A stretch of 64,000 nt of DNA, taken from positions 10,044,001 through 10,108,000 of the forward strand of contig NZ_RKQF01000001.1 of NCBI RefSeq assembly GCF_003814875.1, written 5' to 3'. Both the position numbers and the translations under genes were made by a program. Positions 9,769 to 18,404 of this stretch are shown here, in pieces; the stretch's first letter is position 1, and each line of letters starts with the position of its first letter. Origin of the DNA: Streptomyces sp. Ag109_O5-1 (GTDB lineage: Bacteria; Actinomycetota; Actinomycetes; Streptomycetales; Streptomycetaceae). Below the pieces are notes generated by a model. It searched no databases. It had not been told where the DNA came from and worked only from the letters and a program-made list of their open reading frames with translations.

Positions 9769-10012
9769 ACGGCCACGCTATGCAGTCATTCCGGTCATCG
9801 CACGACCGGCGGAGCGAACGGCTGGCCCACTGCTCCTTCCGGGGGGGCTGCCGGCTTCCGCCCGGCGGCCGACCCGTGGCGACGATCAACGGTGTCGGCG
9901 CCACGGTGTCGGCGTGCTATGTCGGGGCGCGGTGTCGGGGCGCTGTGTCAGCGCGCGTACGACGCCTTCCGCGCCGTGGCCACGATCCGGTCGCCGTCCG
10001 CCTCGCCCAGCA

Positions 10013-10850
10013 GCCCGTGCCCTCGCAACAGGTCGTGCCCTGCTTGGGTGTGTAGTCCCGCACATGCCCGGGCGTCAGCCCGATGAAGTACGTGACCAGC
10101 GGCTTCTCGGCATCGGCCCGGTCCTGCTTGGAGCCGAGCACCTGGTTGTACAACGCCCGCTCGTAGTAGTCCATGTACGCCGGATCCTGCTCGTGGAAGC
10201 ACAGCGCCCGGCTCAGCTTCAGCATGTTGTAGGCGCAGCAACTCTCTGCCGTGGTCGCGCCGATGGTCCCGGCGATGACGTCCCGCGCCTTCCAGAACTC
10301 GCCCGTACTGGTGCCGCCGATGCCGTACATGCGATGCGGTACGACCATGCCCCAGAAGTTCTTCGCCGCGGTGAGGTAACGCTCCTCGCCGGTCGCGTCG
10401 TACAGCCGGACCAGACCGGTGAAGGCCGGGATGTGCTGGTTGGCGTGCAGGCCGTTCAGCGCGTCGGTGTCCGCGGCGCAGGCGTCGATGAGGCTGTCGA
10501 GGTCGAACAGCCGGGCCAGCGCGAGATGTTCGGCCTTCCCGGTGAGCTGGTGCAGGTCGTAGACCGCCTCGACGATCCCGCCGAACTCACCGCTGGAGAA
10601 GATCCCCCACATCCGCTGGAGGGTGGCGGCGGGCAGCACGGACAGCCGGGAGTACATCCAGTTGCCCATGCCGGAGGCGAGGTCCAGCGCCCGCTCGTCG
10701 CCGGTCGCGGTGTGGGCGTCCAGCAGGCCCCGGAGGATCTTGTGCGCGGTGTAGTACGGCGCCCACACCTTCGTGTAGTCGCTGCCGGTCATCGACTCCA
10801 GCAGGATGAACTGCATCTCCGGACAGGCCGCGAGGAACCCGGGTGGCTGG
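10013..10850 (-). pseudogene. Remnant of a GH127-type (DUF1680) beta-L-arabinofuranosidase gene
   Basis: A minus-strand frame carries about 280 residues of clear GH127/DUF1680 sequence: GFLAACPEMQFILLE, VWAPYYTAHKILRGLLD, LNGLHANQHIPAFTGLVRLY, GTSTGEFWKARD, ESCCAYNMLKLSRAL, YYERALYNQVLGSKQD and finally TTCCEGTG. The paired-Cys elements carry the metal-binding/nucleophile cysteines of this family. Intact proteins are about 600-700 residues. Here the signal peptide and N-terminal third are missing, and homology stops right after CCEGTG, where the frame becomes unrelated Arg-rich sequence before a stop at 9917. It is therefore truncated at both ends and probably non-functional. Confidence 0.8.
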
Positions 10851-11022
10851 GCCCGCCCCAGGTGCGGCGCAGGACCGCGTCGAGGCCGCGCCCCGAGGTG
10901 TCCCGAAAACCCGAACGGCGTACGGATAGCCGACCAGAGGATAAGGAGGAGGCGGGTGGGGGTCAACGGTTCCGGAGCGGCGGACTCGGACGACGGCCGG
11001 CCGACTCGACGTGGCGGCCCGC

Positions 11023-14000
11023 TCACCAGGTGTCGACGAACGGGCGGTGCCCCGGCTGCGGAAGCGGGCATCCCTCCAGCGCCGCCAGGATCCAGGCCCG
11101 CGACCCGGCCGGGTCGAGCACCGCGTCGATCTCCAGTGCGGCCGCCGTGTTGACGGCCTTCCCGCGTTCGTACAACTCGGCGACCCGCTCCTCGAAGACG
11201 CGGGCGCGCTCGGCCGGGTCCGTGATCGCCTCCAACTCCCTGCGGTGACCGAGCCGGACGGCCCCCTCCAGCCCCATCCCGCCGAACTCCCCGCTCGGCC
11301 AGGCGGCCGTGGCCAGCGGAGCCCGCGTGGAGCCGCCCAGCATGGCCATCGCCCCCAGCCCGTACGCCTTGCGCAGCACCAGACCCACCAACGGCACCCG
11401 CAGATTGGCGCCCGTCACGAACAGTCTCGCGAAGTGCCGTACCGTGGCCGTCCGTTCGGCGTCCGGGCCGACCATGAAGCCCGGGGTGTCGCACAGCGAG
11501 ACCACCGGCAGCCCGAACGCGTCGCACAACTGCAGGAAACGCGCCGCCTTGTCGGCCGCGTCCCGGTCGATCGCCCCGCCCAGATGCATTGGGTTGCTCG
11601 CCAGCAGGCCGAGCGGCCGCCCCTCGACCCGCACCAGACACGTGAGGACACCGACCCCGAACTCCGGCCGCAGCTCCAGCACCGAGTCCGTGTCCGCGAG
11701 CCCCGCGACCGCCGCCCGCATGTCGTACGCCCGCCGCCGGTTCTCCGGCACCACCCGCCGCAGCAGCCGCTGGTCCGGCGCCCCCCAACTTCCCTGCCCC
11801 GACTGGAAGTACGACAGATAGCGCCGCGCCAGCCGCACGGCCTCCGCCTCGTCCGCGGCCACCAGGTCCACGACCCCGTTCGGTACCTGCACCGACAGCG
11901 GCCCCACCTCCTCGGGCCGGAACACCCCCAGCCCGCCGCCCTCGATCATCGCCGGCCCGCCCATCCCGATGGTCGCGTCGGGAGTGGCGATCACCACGTC
12001 ACAGCAGCCCAGCAGCGCCGCGTTCCCGGCGAAGCACCGCCCCGAGACGATGCCGACCAGTGGAACCGTGCCGCTGAGCCGCCCCATCCGCTGGAAGGTG
12101 GCCACATCCAGCCCCGCCACGGCCGTGGTGTCCGTGTCCCCGGGCCGGCCCCCGCCCCCTTCCGCGAACAGCACCACGGGCAGCCGCCGTTCCCCGGCCA
12201 GCTCCAGCAGCCGGTCGGTCTTGCGGTGGTTCTGCAGCCCCTGCGTCCCGGCCAGCACCGTGTAGTCGTACGACATCACCACGCAGGGCCGGCCGTTCAC
12301 CCGCCCGGTGCCGGTGACCATGCCGTCCGCCGGCGTGGAGCGGATCAGGTCGTCCAGGGAACGCCTCCTCCGCTGGGCGGCGATCGCGAGGGCGCCGAAC
12401 TCGGTGAAGGAGCCGCTGTCGCACAGGTCCTCGATGTTCTCCCGGGCGGTTCGCCGCCCCAGCGCGTGCCGCTTGGCCACGGCCTCGGGCCGGTTCTCGT
12501 CCAGCCCGAAGGCGTGGCGCCGCACCATCTCGGCGAGGTCGTCGCGGACGGAGTCCGGATCGAACCCCTGCTCGGCGGGGGCGGCCGCGTGGTCGCCGGT
12601 CAACTCGTCCATGATGGCCAACGGCGAGCCCTCGGTGACGGTTTCGCCCACCCGAACGTGCAGCGTCCGCACCGTTCCGGAGCCGGGCGCGCGCACCACG
12701 TGCTCCATCTTCATCGCCTCCAGCACCAGCAACTGCTGCCCGGCGCACACCGGTTCACCGTCCGATACATCGACCGAGACGACGGTCCCGCCCAGCGGTG
12801 CGACGACGGAGCCCTCCAGAGACGGGGCGGCCACGCCCGTGAAGCCCTGCGCGAGCTCGGCCGCCACACCGGTGTGCGCCCAGAAGCGGGGCCGGGCGAG
12901 CACCTCCCGCAGGAGCGGGATCCCCGTCCGCACCCCCTCCACGCCGAACTCGCCCAACGCCCGGCGCGCCCGCGCGCAGGCCGCCTCGACATCGCCGTGC
13001 GGGACATGTGCGACCACCTTGGCCAGCAAGGGGTCGTATTGCAGGCCGACTTCGGCCCCGGACCTGACCGCCGTGTCCACCCGCACCCCCGGCCCGGTCG
13101 GCACGTCGAAGCGGGTGATCCGCCCCGCCCCCTCGGCATTCACCCGGGCCTGCACGGCGAACCCGCGCGGCGGGGCCGGAGCCCCCGACAGTCCGAGGCC
13201 GGCCAGCGTTTCCCCGGCCGCGAGCCGCAACTGCACACCGACCAGGTCGAGTCCGGTCACCTCCTCGGTGACCGTGTGTTCCACCTGGATCCGGGGATTC
13301 GCCTCGATGAACCAGAACTCCTGCTCCCTGACCAGGAATTCGAAGGTGGCCAGACTGGAGCAGCGGACCGCACGGGCCAACCGCAGCGCGCAGTCCAGGA
13401 GCCGTTCCCGCACCGGCTCCGGGAGGTCCGGAGCCGGAGCGATCTCGACCAGCTTCTGGTGGCGCCGCTGCGCGCTGCAGTCCCGGTCCCACAGGTGTGT
13501 GACGGCGCCGGTGGCGTCCCCGACGACCTGCACCTCGATGTGCCGGGCCCCCTCCAGCAACCGCTCCGCGTACAACTCACCCCGTCCGAAGCCCTGCTGC
13601 GCCTCCGAACGGCACCGCTCCCACGCTTCGTCCAGCTCCTCGGCCTGCCGCACGACCCGCAGCCCGCGACCGCCGCCCCCACCGACCGCCTTGACCATCA
13701 CGGGCCCGCCCGCCAGCAACTCCCGTGCCCCGTCCGGACCGTCGGCACCGGCGAGCACCGGAACCCCTGCCCCGGCGGCCAGCTCGCGGGCCCGCGCCTT
13801 GTCCCCGAAGACCGCCAGCACCTCCGGCGAGGGGCCCACGAAGACGACCCCGCCCGCCGCGCACCGACGGGCGAAATCCGCGTCCTCGCTCAGAAAGCCG
13901 TAGCCGGGGTGGAGGAAGTCGCACCCCGCGCTCCGTGCCGCGGCGAGCAGCGCGTCACCGTCCAGGTAGCCGTTCAACGGCACGGCCTCGTCGGCCAGTT

Positions 14001-14124
14001 GTGTGTGCCCGCCGTCACCCTCGACGTACACCGCGACCGTACGCAGCCCGGCCTCCGCCGCGGCCCGCAGCACGCGCACGGCGATCTCGCCACGGTTGGC
14101 GACCAGCACGGCGGCAGCACCCAC
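11023..14124 (-). CDS. Single-chain acyl-CoA carboxylase (biotin carboxylase + BCCP + carboxyltransferase)
   Basis: The GTG at 14124 has GGAGGG six bases upstream and gives 1,033 residues. Residues 1-435 are the biotin carboxylase: VLVANRGEIAVRVLRAA, the ATP-grasp loop GGGGGRGLRVV and EANPRIQVEHTVTE. Residues about 440-505 are the biotinyl domain with EAMKMEHV, biotin-Lys about 472. Residues about 520-1033 are fused beta and alpha carboxyltransferase halves. Most Streptomyces acyl-CoA carboxylases use separate AccA/AccB chains; this layout resembles the homohexameric long-chain acyl-CoA carboxylases of some actinobacteria. It would make malonyl-, methylmalonyl- or longer carboxyacyl-CoA; the substrate cannot be read from sequence. 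It lies downstream of the HAD and Lrp genes on the same strand. Confidence 0.88.
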   Translation of the reverse strand: MGAAAVLVANRGEIAVRVLRAAAEAGLRTVAVYVEGDGGHTQLADEAVPLNGYLDGDALLAAARSAGCDFLHPGYGFLSEDADFARRCAAGGVVFVGPSPEVLAVFGDKARARELAAGAGVPVLAGADGPDGARELLAGGPVMVKAVGGGGGRGLRVVRQAEELDEAWERCRSEAQQGFGRGELYAERLLEGARHIEVQVVGDATGAVTHLWDRDCSAQRRHQKLVEIAPAPDLPEPVRERLLDCALRLARAVRCSSLATFEFLVREQEFWFIEANPRIQVEHTVTEEVTGLDLVGVQLRLAAGETLAGLGLSGAPAPPRGFAVQARVNAEGAGRITRFDVPTGPGVRVDTAVRSGAEVGLQYDPLLAKVVAHVPHGDVEAACARARRALGEFGVEGVRTGIPLLREVLARPRFWAHTGVAAELAQGFTGVAAPSLEGSVVAPLGGTVVSVDVSDGEPVCAGQQLLVLEAMKMEHVVRAPGSGTVRTLHVRVGETVTEGSPLAIMDELTGDHAAAPAEQGFDPDSVRDDLAEMVRRHAFGLDENRPEAVAKRHALGRRTARENIEDLCDSGSFTEFGALAIAAQRRRRSLDDLIRSTPADGMVTGTGRVNGRPCVVMSYDYTVLAGTQGLQNHRKTDRLLELAGERRLPVVLFAEGGGGRPGDTDTTAVAGLDVATFQRMGRLSGTVPLVGIVSGRCFAGNAALLGCCDVVIATPDATIGMGGPAMIEGGGLGVFRPEEVGPLSVQVPNGVVDLVAADEAEAVRLARRYLSYFQSGQGSWGAPDQRLLRRVVPENRRRAYDMRAAVAGLADTDSVLELRPEFGVGVLTCLVRVEGRPLGLLASNPMHLGGAIDRDAADKAARFLQLCDAFGLPVVSLCDTPGFMVGPDAERTATVRHFARLFVTGANLRVPLVGLVLRKAYGLGAMAMLGGSTRAPLATAAWPSGEFGGMGLEGAVRLGHRRELEAITDPAERARVFEERVAELYERGKAVNTAAALEIDAVLDPAGSRAWILAALEGCPLPQPGHRPFVDTW

Positions 14125-14199
14125 GAAAACCCTCCAGGTCACGGACGTCGACAACCGGCCAGGCCATGCTCATCGCCCCCGGCACCGACGTCAATGCGG

Positions 14200-14889
14200 T
14201 CACCGGACCGATCGGAGGAGCCAGTCGAACGCCATCTGTGCCGTGAACTCCGGCTGGCCGCCCGGCAGGAGCAGGTCGGCGTCGGCGAACTCGGGAGCGT
14301 CGGCCTGCGCGGCGACGTACGGGATCGCGATGCAGCGCATCCCGGCGGCGTGCGCCGCGGCCGCGCCCGGGGCCGCGTCCTCCAGGACCACACAGTCGGC
14401 CGGGGCGGACCCGAGACGGCGCGCCGCCTCCAGGAAGACGTCCGGCGCCGGCTTGCCGTGCGGCACCTCATCGGCCGAGACCGCCGTCCGCAGCTGCGCG
14501 TCCAGCCCCGTACCCGACAGGATCGCCGCGATGGCCTCGGGGGAGGAGCCGGAGGCCACCGCCATGGGCACGCCCTCGGCCGTCAGCAACTCCACGAGCT
14601 TCCGCATCTCCGGATACGCGGGCGTGCGGGTCCGGGCCAGCTCCAGATAGTGCCGGTTGGTCTCCGCGAGCAACTCCGCCACCGGGGGCCGGAGTCCGTA
14701 CCGCTCCCGGAACAGGGCCAACGTCTCCAGTGTGCTGATGCCGACGAAGCGCTCGTGCTCCGCCCACGTGTAGTCCGGGACACCGTGCGCGGCCAGGGTC
14801 AGCCGGGTCGCCTCGTAGTAGTTCGGCTCGCTGTCCACGAGCGTTCCGTCGAGATCGAAGATGACCGAGAGGCTGCCGAGATGACTCAT
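14200..14889 (-). CDS. HAD-superfamily hydrolase (beta-phosphoglucomutase-like)
   Basis: This 229-residue protein carries all HAD motifs: FDLDGTLVDSE (motif I, nucleophile Asp about 11), VASGS (motif II), KPAPDVFLEAARRLG (motif III Lys) and VLEDAAPGAAAAHAAGM (motif IV). A helical cap follows motif I, placing it in subfamily I with phosphoglycolate phosphatase, beta-phosphoglucomutase and sugar phosphatases. It hydrolyses or transfers a phosphate on a small metabolite in the cytosol. It starts 15 bp after the Lrp regulator and precedes the acyl-CoA carboxylase by about 75 bp, so the three may be co-transcribed. Confidence 0.85.
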   Translation of the reverse strand: MSHLGSLSVIFDLDGTLVDSEPNYYEATRLTLAAHGVPDYTWAEHERFVGISTLETLALFRERYGLRPPVAELLAETNRHYLELARTRTPAYPEMRKLVELLTAEGVPMAVASGSSPEAIAAILSGTGLDAQLRTAVSADEVPHGKPAPDVFLEAARRLGSAPADCVVLEDAAPGAAAAHAAGMRCIAIPYVAAQADAPEFADADLLLPGGQPEFTAQMAFDWLLRSVR

Positions 14890-14904
14890 GGGACCAGCAT
14901 GCCG

Positions 14905-15399
14905 TCACCCGCGTGCTGCCCGGCCGACCGACTCCACCAGCGGCAGCAGCCGGTGCGGGACTCGCTCGCGCAGCGCCACCTCCGTGCGGGTGCGCACCAC
15001 GCCCGGCAGACTGATCAGCTTCTGGATCACGTCCTCCAGATGCGCGTTGTCCCGCGCCACCACCCGCGTCAGCAGATCCCCGCCGCCCGTGATCGAGAAC
15101 GCCTCCACGATCTCCGGTACGGCGGCCAGCGCGTCCCCCACGTCGTCCAGGTGGCCCTGGGTGACCTCGATGTGCACGAAGGCCAGCACCGGGTGGCCGA
15201 GCGCGGCGGGGGAGAGAGTGGGGCCGGAGCCGGTGATCACACCGTCCCGCTCCAGCCGGTCCAGGCGCGCCTGCAACGTGCCCCGGGCGACCCCGAGCAC
15301 CCGGGCGTACTCGCGCACGCTGGTACGCGGCTGCTCCAGCAGCAACCGCAGGATGCGGGTGTCGAGCTCGTCCACGGCCATGATGAACGACTGTACCAA
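14905..15399 (-). CDS. Lrp/AsnC family transcriptional regulator
   Basis: The annotated start is a TTG giving 164 residues; an in-frame ATG six codons later (15381) is equally possible, and neither has a strong ribosome binding site. The N-terminal helix-turn-helix reads LDTRILRLLLEQPRTSVREYARVLGVARGTLQARLDRLERDGVI, typical of AsnC. The C-terminal RAM domain includes AFVHIEVTQGHLDDV, VVEAF-like and GGGDLLTRVVA segments for effector binding and oligomerisation. It is divergent from the FUSC membrane protein across about 210 bp and precedes the HAD and carboxylase genes, so either flank is a plausible target, and autoregulation is usual. Confidence 0.88.
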   Translation of the reverse strand: MVQSFIMAVDELDTRILRLLLEQPRTSVREYARVLGVARGTLQARLDRLERDGVITGSGPTLSPAALGHPVLAFVHIEVTQGHLDDVGDALAAVPEIVEAFSITGGGDLLTRVVARDNAHLEDVIQKLISLPGVVRTRTEVALRERVPHRLLPLVESVGRAARG

Positions 15400-15481
15400 T
15401 GGCTCAGGGCACTGTCCGTCCGACCTGGTCCATTGGCCTTCTGGATGACAGCCGCTGTCGGCTATTGCTGGACCATTGGCC
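15396..15481. promoter_or_regulatory. Repeated CCAWTGG motifs between Lrp and FUSC genes (candidate Lrp operators)
   Basis: The 210-bp divergent region holds three copies of one short motif: CCAATGG at 15396-15402 (inverted), TCCATTGGCC at 15429-15438 and ACCATTGGCC at 15472-15481. Spacings are about 33 and 43 bp. Repeated half-palindromes beside an Lrp gene are what wrapping by an Lrp octamer would need. The regulatory role is inferred. Confidence 0.4.
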
Positions 15482-15609
15482 CAGCGATTTTGAAGACACT
15501 TGAGCCAGTAGCCCCGGCGATGCTCTCATGTCCGTGTCGATGGCGCTGCGGATCCCCGCGGCGCCATTTCTGTGCCGTCCGGTCCGAGTCGTCCGTGAGA
15601 GGGGAAGCA

Positions 15610-17097
15610 GTGCTGAAGAGGGTGTTCACGGCTCCGGACCCGGGGCGGGTGCGGCTGCGCTTCGCCGCGCGGGCCGTACTGGGGATCGGCCTCGCCGTCG
15701 TGGTCTGCGGACTGGCCGGGCACTCCCTGGTCGGCGCCGTCACCGGGGGGCTCGCCGCGCTGCTCACCTTGTTCACCGTTGCGGACGCCACGGTCCGCGG
15801 GCAGACGGTCACCACCGCGCTGCTGCCCGCCGTGGGTCTGCCGGTGCTCGCCGCCGCGGCCGAACTGCACGACGTACCGGTCGTCCGCGACCTGGTCTTC
15901 CTGGCCGTGGTCGGTGCGGGCGTGTACGCGCGCCGGTGGGGACCGCGCGGCCACAGTCTCGGCGTGTTCGCCTTCATGACCTTTTTCGTGGCCCAGTTCC
16001 TGCACGCCACCCCGGGACGGCTGCCCGAGCTGTACGCCGCCGTCCTGCTCTCCGTGCTCAGCGCGGCCGCCGTCCGCTTCGGTCTGTGGTGCTACGAGCG
16101 CCGGCTGCCCCCGGTGCCCGTGCCCGCCGCACCCGCCGGCACCGGCCTGGCCCGGGTGACCACCCGGCAGGCGGTCCAGGCGACCGCGGGTGCGGGCTTC
16201 GCGCTGGTCGTCGGCCAGCTGGTGTCGGGCCAGCGCTGGTACTGGGCGGTCGGCGCCACCTGGTGGATCTTCGTCAACACGGCCTCGCGCGGCGAGACGC
16301 TGGTACGAGGCTTCCGCCGGGTCCTCGGCACGGTCATCGGTATCGCGCTGGGCCTGCTCGTCGCCGTCCCCGTGCACGGCGCCCCCGTCCCGACCGCCGT
16401 CCTGGTGGCGGTCGCCGTGTTCGGCATCTTCTACACGGCCGCCGTCTCCTACACCTGGATGATGCTCTGGGTGACCCTGCTGGCGGAGCTGCTCTACGGT
16501 CTGCTCGGCGTCCTGAGCCCCGGCCTGCTGGCGCTGCGGCTCGCCGAGACCGGGGTGGGCGCCGTCGGTGCCGTACTCGCCGTCCTGTTCGTGCTGCCGG
16601 TCACCACCCACCTCACCACCGACGCCTGGATCCAGCGTGCCCTGCGCTGTGTCCACGCCTGCACGGCCGAGGCCGCCGCCCGCCTCGCCGGTGCCGTCAC
16701 CGCCGACCCGGCACCCCGGGTGGCCGAACTCGAACAACTCCTCGGCCGGGTGCGGCTCTCGGTCGCCCCTCTCGTACACCCGCTCAACCCGATGCCCGGC
16801 CGTAAGCGCCGCGCCCGTCTGGTCCTCGCCCTGCTGGACGACTGCGCACGGGAGATCCGCGGCCTGGTCGCCGTCGCCGCCGACCCGGAGGCCTCGCACG
16901 ACGCCCGCCTGGCCGCCGCCTGCTGGCGTGTCGAGGCGGCCGTGGCCGCCCTGACCAAGGGCTCGGAGCACATCACCGGCCCGGCCGAGCCGCCCACCGA
17001 ACCCGCGCTCGCCCACCTGCACGGCCTGGAACGCGCCCTGGCCGAACTCGCCGAACCCCTGCGCGCCCCCTCGGGCTCCCCTCTGGTCGGCGCCTGA
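15610..17097 (+). CDS. FUSC-family membrane protein (aromatic acid exporter/YccS-like)
   Basis: The GTG at 15610 follows GAGGGGAA and gives 495 residues. Two clusters of membrane helices are visible, about residues 15-160 and 195-330, separated by a short polar linker with a Pro-rich segment. The second cluster starts RQAVQATAGAGFALVVGQ and contains RWYWAVGATWWIFVNTASRGETLVRGFRRVLGTVIG, the hallmark of fusaric-acid-resistance (FUSC) proteins. A cytosolic helical region of about 160 residues follows. Members are thought to export aromatic acids or stress metabolites. Its divergent Lrp regulator is the likely controller. Confidence 0.8.
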   Translation: MLKRVFTAPDPGRVRLRFAARAVLGIGLAVVVCGLAGHSLVGAVTGGLAALLTLFTVADATVRGQTVTTALLPAVGLPVLAAAAELHDVPVVRDLVFLAVVGAGVYARRWGPRGHSLGVFAFMTFFVAQFLHATPGRLPELYAAVLLSVLSAAAVRFGLWCYERRLPPVPVPAAPAGTGLARVTTRQAVQATAGAGFALVVGQLVSGQRWYWAVGATWWIFVNTASRGETLVRGFRRVLGTVIGIALGLLVAVPVHGAPVPTAVLVAVAVFGIFYTAAVSYTWMMLWVTLLAELLYGLLGVLSPGLLALRLAETGVGAVGAVLAVLFVLPVTTHLTTDAWIQRALRCVHACTAEAAARLAGAVTADPAPRVAELEQLLGRVRLSVAPLVHPLNPMPGRKRRARLVLALLDDCAREIRGLVAVAADPEASHDARLAAACWRVEAAVAALTKGSEHITGPAEPPTEPALAHLHGLERALAELAEPLRAPSGSPLVGA

Positions 17098-17116
17098 GAC
17101 GCGCCGCCCCGGACGC

Positions 17117-17132
17117 CTTGGTCTAGACCTCA
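17117..17132. promoter_or_regulatory. DasR-responsive-element-like (dre) site upstream of lactonase
   Basis: The sequence CTTGGTCTAGACCTCA contains the core TGGTCTAGACC of the 16-bp DasR consensus ACTGGTCTAGACCACT, matching about 12 of 16 positions. It overlaps a plausible promoter (TTGGTC, then TACCGT about 15-18 bp later) and sits 69 bp before the lactonase start. DasR is the GntR-family GlcNAc-responsive regulator of Streptomyces. Binding here is inferred. Confidence 0.5.
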
Positions 17133-17200
17133 AGCTGCTACCGTCGGCCCGGGACTGGCTTGTACTGACTCGTACCGGCTCGTAGCGAGAGGGGACAGCG

Positions 17201-18232
17201 GTGGCAGAGGGCGGCAGGCGGCGGAGGGCGTTCATCGGCTCGTTCACGGCGGCGGGCGGCCCCGGGGTCGTCGCGGCAGCGGTCCATCCGTACAACGGCG
17301 CCCTGGCCCTCCTGGAGAGCGTCGACGGCGTGCCCGACCCGTCGTATCTCGCGCTCGCACCCGGCGGGCGCACGCTGTACGCGGTCAGCGAGACCGCCGA
17401 CGGCGCGGTGGCCGCGTACCACGTCCACGACGACAAACCACGGCTCGCCGGACCGCCGGTCCCGGTCGACGCCAGCGGCCCCACCCATCTCAGCGTCCTC
17501 GACGGCCATGTCCTGACCGCCAACTACGGCTCGGGCAGCGTCACCGCCGTCCCCGTCCGCCCCGACGGCACCCTCGCCGGCGCCGCCTCCGGGGTCCTCC
17601 AGCACACCGGCTCGGGCCCGCACGAGCGCCGCCAGCGCGGGCCGCACGCCCACCAGGTGCAACCGGACCCCAGCGGCCGCTGGGCGGTCAGCGTGGACCT
17701 CGGCACCGACTCGGTCCGCGTCTGCACCCTCAAGGCAGGCAGCCTCACCCTCCACCGCGAGATCGCCCTGCGCGCCGGCTCCGGTCCCCGTCACCTGGCC
17801 TTCCACCCCGGCGGCGGATACGCCTACGTCGTCAACGAACTCACCCCGACCGTCACGGTCTGCCGCTGGGACGCCGGCACCGGCTCCCTGAAGCCCCTGA
17901 CCGAGACCCCGGTGCTCCCCGGCGCCCCCGCCGGCGACGCGTACCCCTCCGGCATCGCCGTGTCCCCCGACGGCCGCTTCGTCTGGACGGCGACCCGAGG
18001 AGAGGACGTCCTGACGACGTTCGCGGTCGAGCAGGACCACCTGCACCTGACGGCGACGGTGCCTTGCGGGGGCCACTGGCCACGGGCGCTCACGGAGTCC
18101 GGCGGCTTCCTGTACGCGGCGAACGAGCGCTCTGGGAACGTCACGTGGTTCGCGGTGGACCAGATCACCGGCCTGCCCCGCTACGACGGCTCGGTGGAGG
18201 TCCCGGCGGCGTCCTGCATCGTTTTCGACTGA
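17201..18232 (+). CDS. Lactonase family protein (6-phosphogluconolactonase-like beta-propeller)
   Basis: A GTG start follows GAGAGGGGA and gives 343 residues, the usual length of the PF10282 seven-bladed propeller lactonases. Family features: AFIGSFTAAGGPGV at the N-terminus, PSYLALAPGGRTLYAVSE, GPHERRQRGPHAHQVQPDPSGRW (about residues 140-160), GSGPRHLAFHPGGGYAYVVNEL and GGHWPRALTESGGFLYAANE. It should hydrolyse 6-phosphogluconolactone or another sugar lactone in the cytosol; no signal peptide is visible. The dre-like site upstream would link it to GlcNAc availability. It could act in the same pentose-phosphate step as gnd (26.3 kb), although the true substrate of this subfamily in Streptomyces is unproven. 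Confidence 0.83.
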   Translation: MAEGGRRRRAFIGSFTAAGGPGVVAAAVHPYNGALALLESVDGVPDPSYLALAPGGRTLYAVSETADGAVAAYHVHDDKPRLAGPPVPVDASGPTHLSVLDGHVLTANYGSGSVTAVPVRPDGTLAGAASGVLQHTGSGPHERRQRGPHAHQVQPDPSGRWAVSVDLGTDSVRVCTLKAGSLTLHREIALRAGSGPRHLAFHPGGGYAYVVNELTPTVTVCRWDAGTGSLKPLTETPVLPGAPAGDAYPSGIAVSPDGRFVWTATRGEDVLTTFAVEQDHLHLTATVPCGGHWPRALTESGGFLYAANERSGNVTWFAVDQITGLPRYDGSVEVPAASCIVFD

Positions 18233-18244
18233 GGTTGCCTGGAG

Positions 18245-18310
18245 CGCCCCTGCAGGGGCGCGGGGCCGTATCGATATGCGGCTCCGCCGCATGGGCGCGA
18301 TCAACCCCCA
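18245..18310. repeat. Streptomyces-type dispersed intergenic repeat with two hairpins
   Basis: Just after the lactonase stop is a palindrome GCGCCCCTGCAGGGGCGC followed by CGGGG, and 14 bases on a second palindrome, ATGCGGCTCCGCCGCAT. This arrangement (CCCCTG..GGGGCGCGGGG plus a TGCGGCTCCGCCGC arm) is a familiar intergenic element in Streptomyces genomes. Its GGGGCGCGGGG part recurs in the tandem array at 26.0 kb. Confidence 0.6.
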
Positions 18311-18353
18311 CCGGCCTGCGGTCGAGATCGGTCCGCACCACCCCGGAAAACAG

Positions 18354-18388
18354 CCGACGGGGCCCTCTCGGAGAAAGGACCCCGTCGG
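18354..18388 (-). terminator. Rho-independent terminator for the CbiX-type gene
   Basis: A 9-bp GC-rich stem (CCGACGGGG / CCCCGTCGG, extended by CT/AG past a mismatch) ends the minus-strand transcript 17 bp after the stop codon and is followed on that strand by CTGTTTTCC. It also lies downstream of the converging lactonase gene. Confidence 0.75.
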
Positions 18389-18404
18389 GAAACACCTGCC
18401 CGCG

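Noticed and set aside
9769..10012. C-terminal continuation of the GH127 gene in another frame
   Set aside because: The alternative frame (ending ATARKASYAR) does not match the family after CCEGTG, so a single frameshift does not restore the gene.
11011..15609. Plus-strand frame fused to the front of the FUSC protein, giving over 2,000 residues
   Set aside because: The part before 15610 is antisense to the carboxylase, HAD and Lrp genes. The real start is the GTG at 15610.
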